From: M3007 sp046160625
GTDB lineage: Bacteria > Bacteroidota > Bacteroidia > Chitinophagales > Saprospiraceae
DNA: 64,000 bases
Direction of reading: 5' to 3'
Assembly (NCBI GenBank): GCA_046160625.1
Contig: JBJXGZ010000145.1
Coordinates: 1-64,000 of the forward strand
Shown: in pieces, positions 63,766 to 64,000 of the stretch
How positions within the stretch are numbered: position 1 is the first letter of the stretch
How the letters are laid out: every line of letters begins with the position of its first letter
The notes under the pieces: generated by a model
What the model saw: the letters and a program-made list of their open reading frames with translations, nothing else
Told to the model about the DNA's origin: nothing
Database searches by the model: none
Position numbers and translations under genes: made by a program

Positions 63766-64000
63766 TCACAGACCATATTTGTCAATCAAATACACCAATG
63801 CGGCCATACTTGCCGTGCCGAGTTCGAGTTCACGTTTGTTCACCTTGTCGAAGGTGTCTGATTCGGCATGGTGGTAGTCGAAATAACGTTGTGAATCGGG
63901 CGAGTAGCCACTGAGCAACCCTTTCATACCTCTGAGCGGGCTGATATCTGCGCCAGACCCCCCTTTCCTGAATTTCAGGTCGTAGGGTGCAAAATGTGCC
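63766..64000 (-). CDS. M28 family metallopeptidase, C-terminal end (partial)
   Basis: Only the last 78 codons are in the window; the gene continues to the right. The visible part reads AHFAPYDLKF, then GGSGADISPLRGMKG, DSQRYFDYHHAESDTFDKV, and ends LVYLIDKYGL. GGSGADISPL and YHHAESDT (His metal ligand) are the C-terminal motifs of M28 aminopeptidases of the carboxypeptidase Q type. The stop codon is TGA at 63768-63766. Confidence 0.88.
   Translation of the reverse strand, partial: AHFAPYDLKFRKGGSGADISPLRGMKGLLSGYSPDSQRYFDYHHAESDTFDKVNKRELELGTASMAALVYLIDKYGL

Overview
The window is chromosomal DNA of a member of the Bacteroidota, most likely the Saprospiria (Lewinella/Haliscomenobacter-type bacteria). 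The phylum call rests on five proteins with type IX secretion (T9SS) C-terminal sorting domains, two TonB-dependent receptors with carboxypeptidase-regulatory-like N-termini, and at least a dozen promoters of the Bacteroidota form TTTG-N(17-24)-TAnnTTTG, without Shine-Dalgarno sites. The class-level call is inference. No rRNA, tRNA, CRISPR array, insertion sequence or phage gene was seen. Base composition looks even along the window.

Layout. 1-13.1 kb: membrane protein, M23 peptidase, OmpR-type regulator, then T9SS cargo (a three-PDZ acidic protein and a 1981-residue adhesin-like protein) and an outer-membrane barrel. 13.3-26.3 kb: rhodanese, PRPP synthetase, secreted M36 protease, lipoprotein, fatty-acid-hydroxylase-family membrane protein, a secreted cytochrome/copper monooxygenase-like protein, ComEC and a helix-hairpin-helix protein. 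26.4-35.2 kb: amidohydrolase diverging from a Rieske oxygenase, then a six-gene run (TsdA-like dihaem cytochrome, SoxB-like hydrolase, MFS carrier, hydroxylase-family protein, HMA metal chaperone, Crp/Fnr regulator). A Crp/Fnr-type palindrome and a promoter stand in front of this run, so the last gene probably controls its own operon. 35.3-38.7 kb: on the opposite strand, a metal-related group (HYC_CC_PP-type Cys-rich protein, TonB-dependent receptor, secreted HMA protein). 39-46.7 kb: SARP-type regulator, 3-hydroxyacyl-CoA dehydrogenase, HIT protein, then a minus-strand operon of antitoxin, MazF/PemK toxin and a ROCO GTPase (LRR-Roc-COR) ending in an EAD11-like effector-associated domain, which is the best candidate for an undescribed conflict system. 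46.8-64 kb: TonB-dependent receptor, LpxH-like phosphatase, internally duplicated T9SS protein, DUF4920 lipoprotein, a secreted MORN-repeat/caspase fusion, penicillin-binding protein 1C, a sigma/anti-sigma/TonB-domain operon, alpha/beta hydrolase, NarL-type regulator and the C-terminal end of an M28 peptidase.

Non-coding architecture. Many intergenic gaps hold long hairpins whose arms are built from repeated short words (for example TTGGACATTGG, CGGATTACGCGG, GCAAAATTTAAAACC). The arms begin or end within about 0-6 nt of a stop codon. In two families the loops are also conserved between copies lying in opposite orientation, so these are defined elements and not chance low complexity. A second class of short GC-rich palindromes has entered coding sequence in frame in several genes (VOC protein, HYC_CC_PP protein, M36 protease, PBP1C and the tail of a hydroxylase-family protein).
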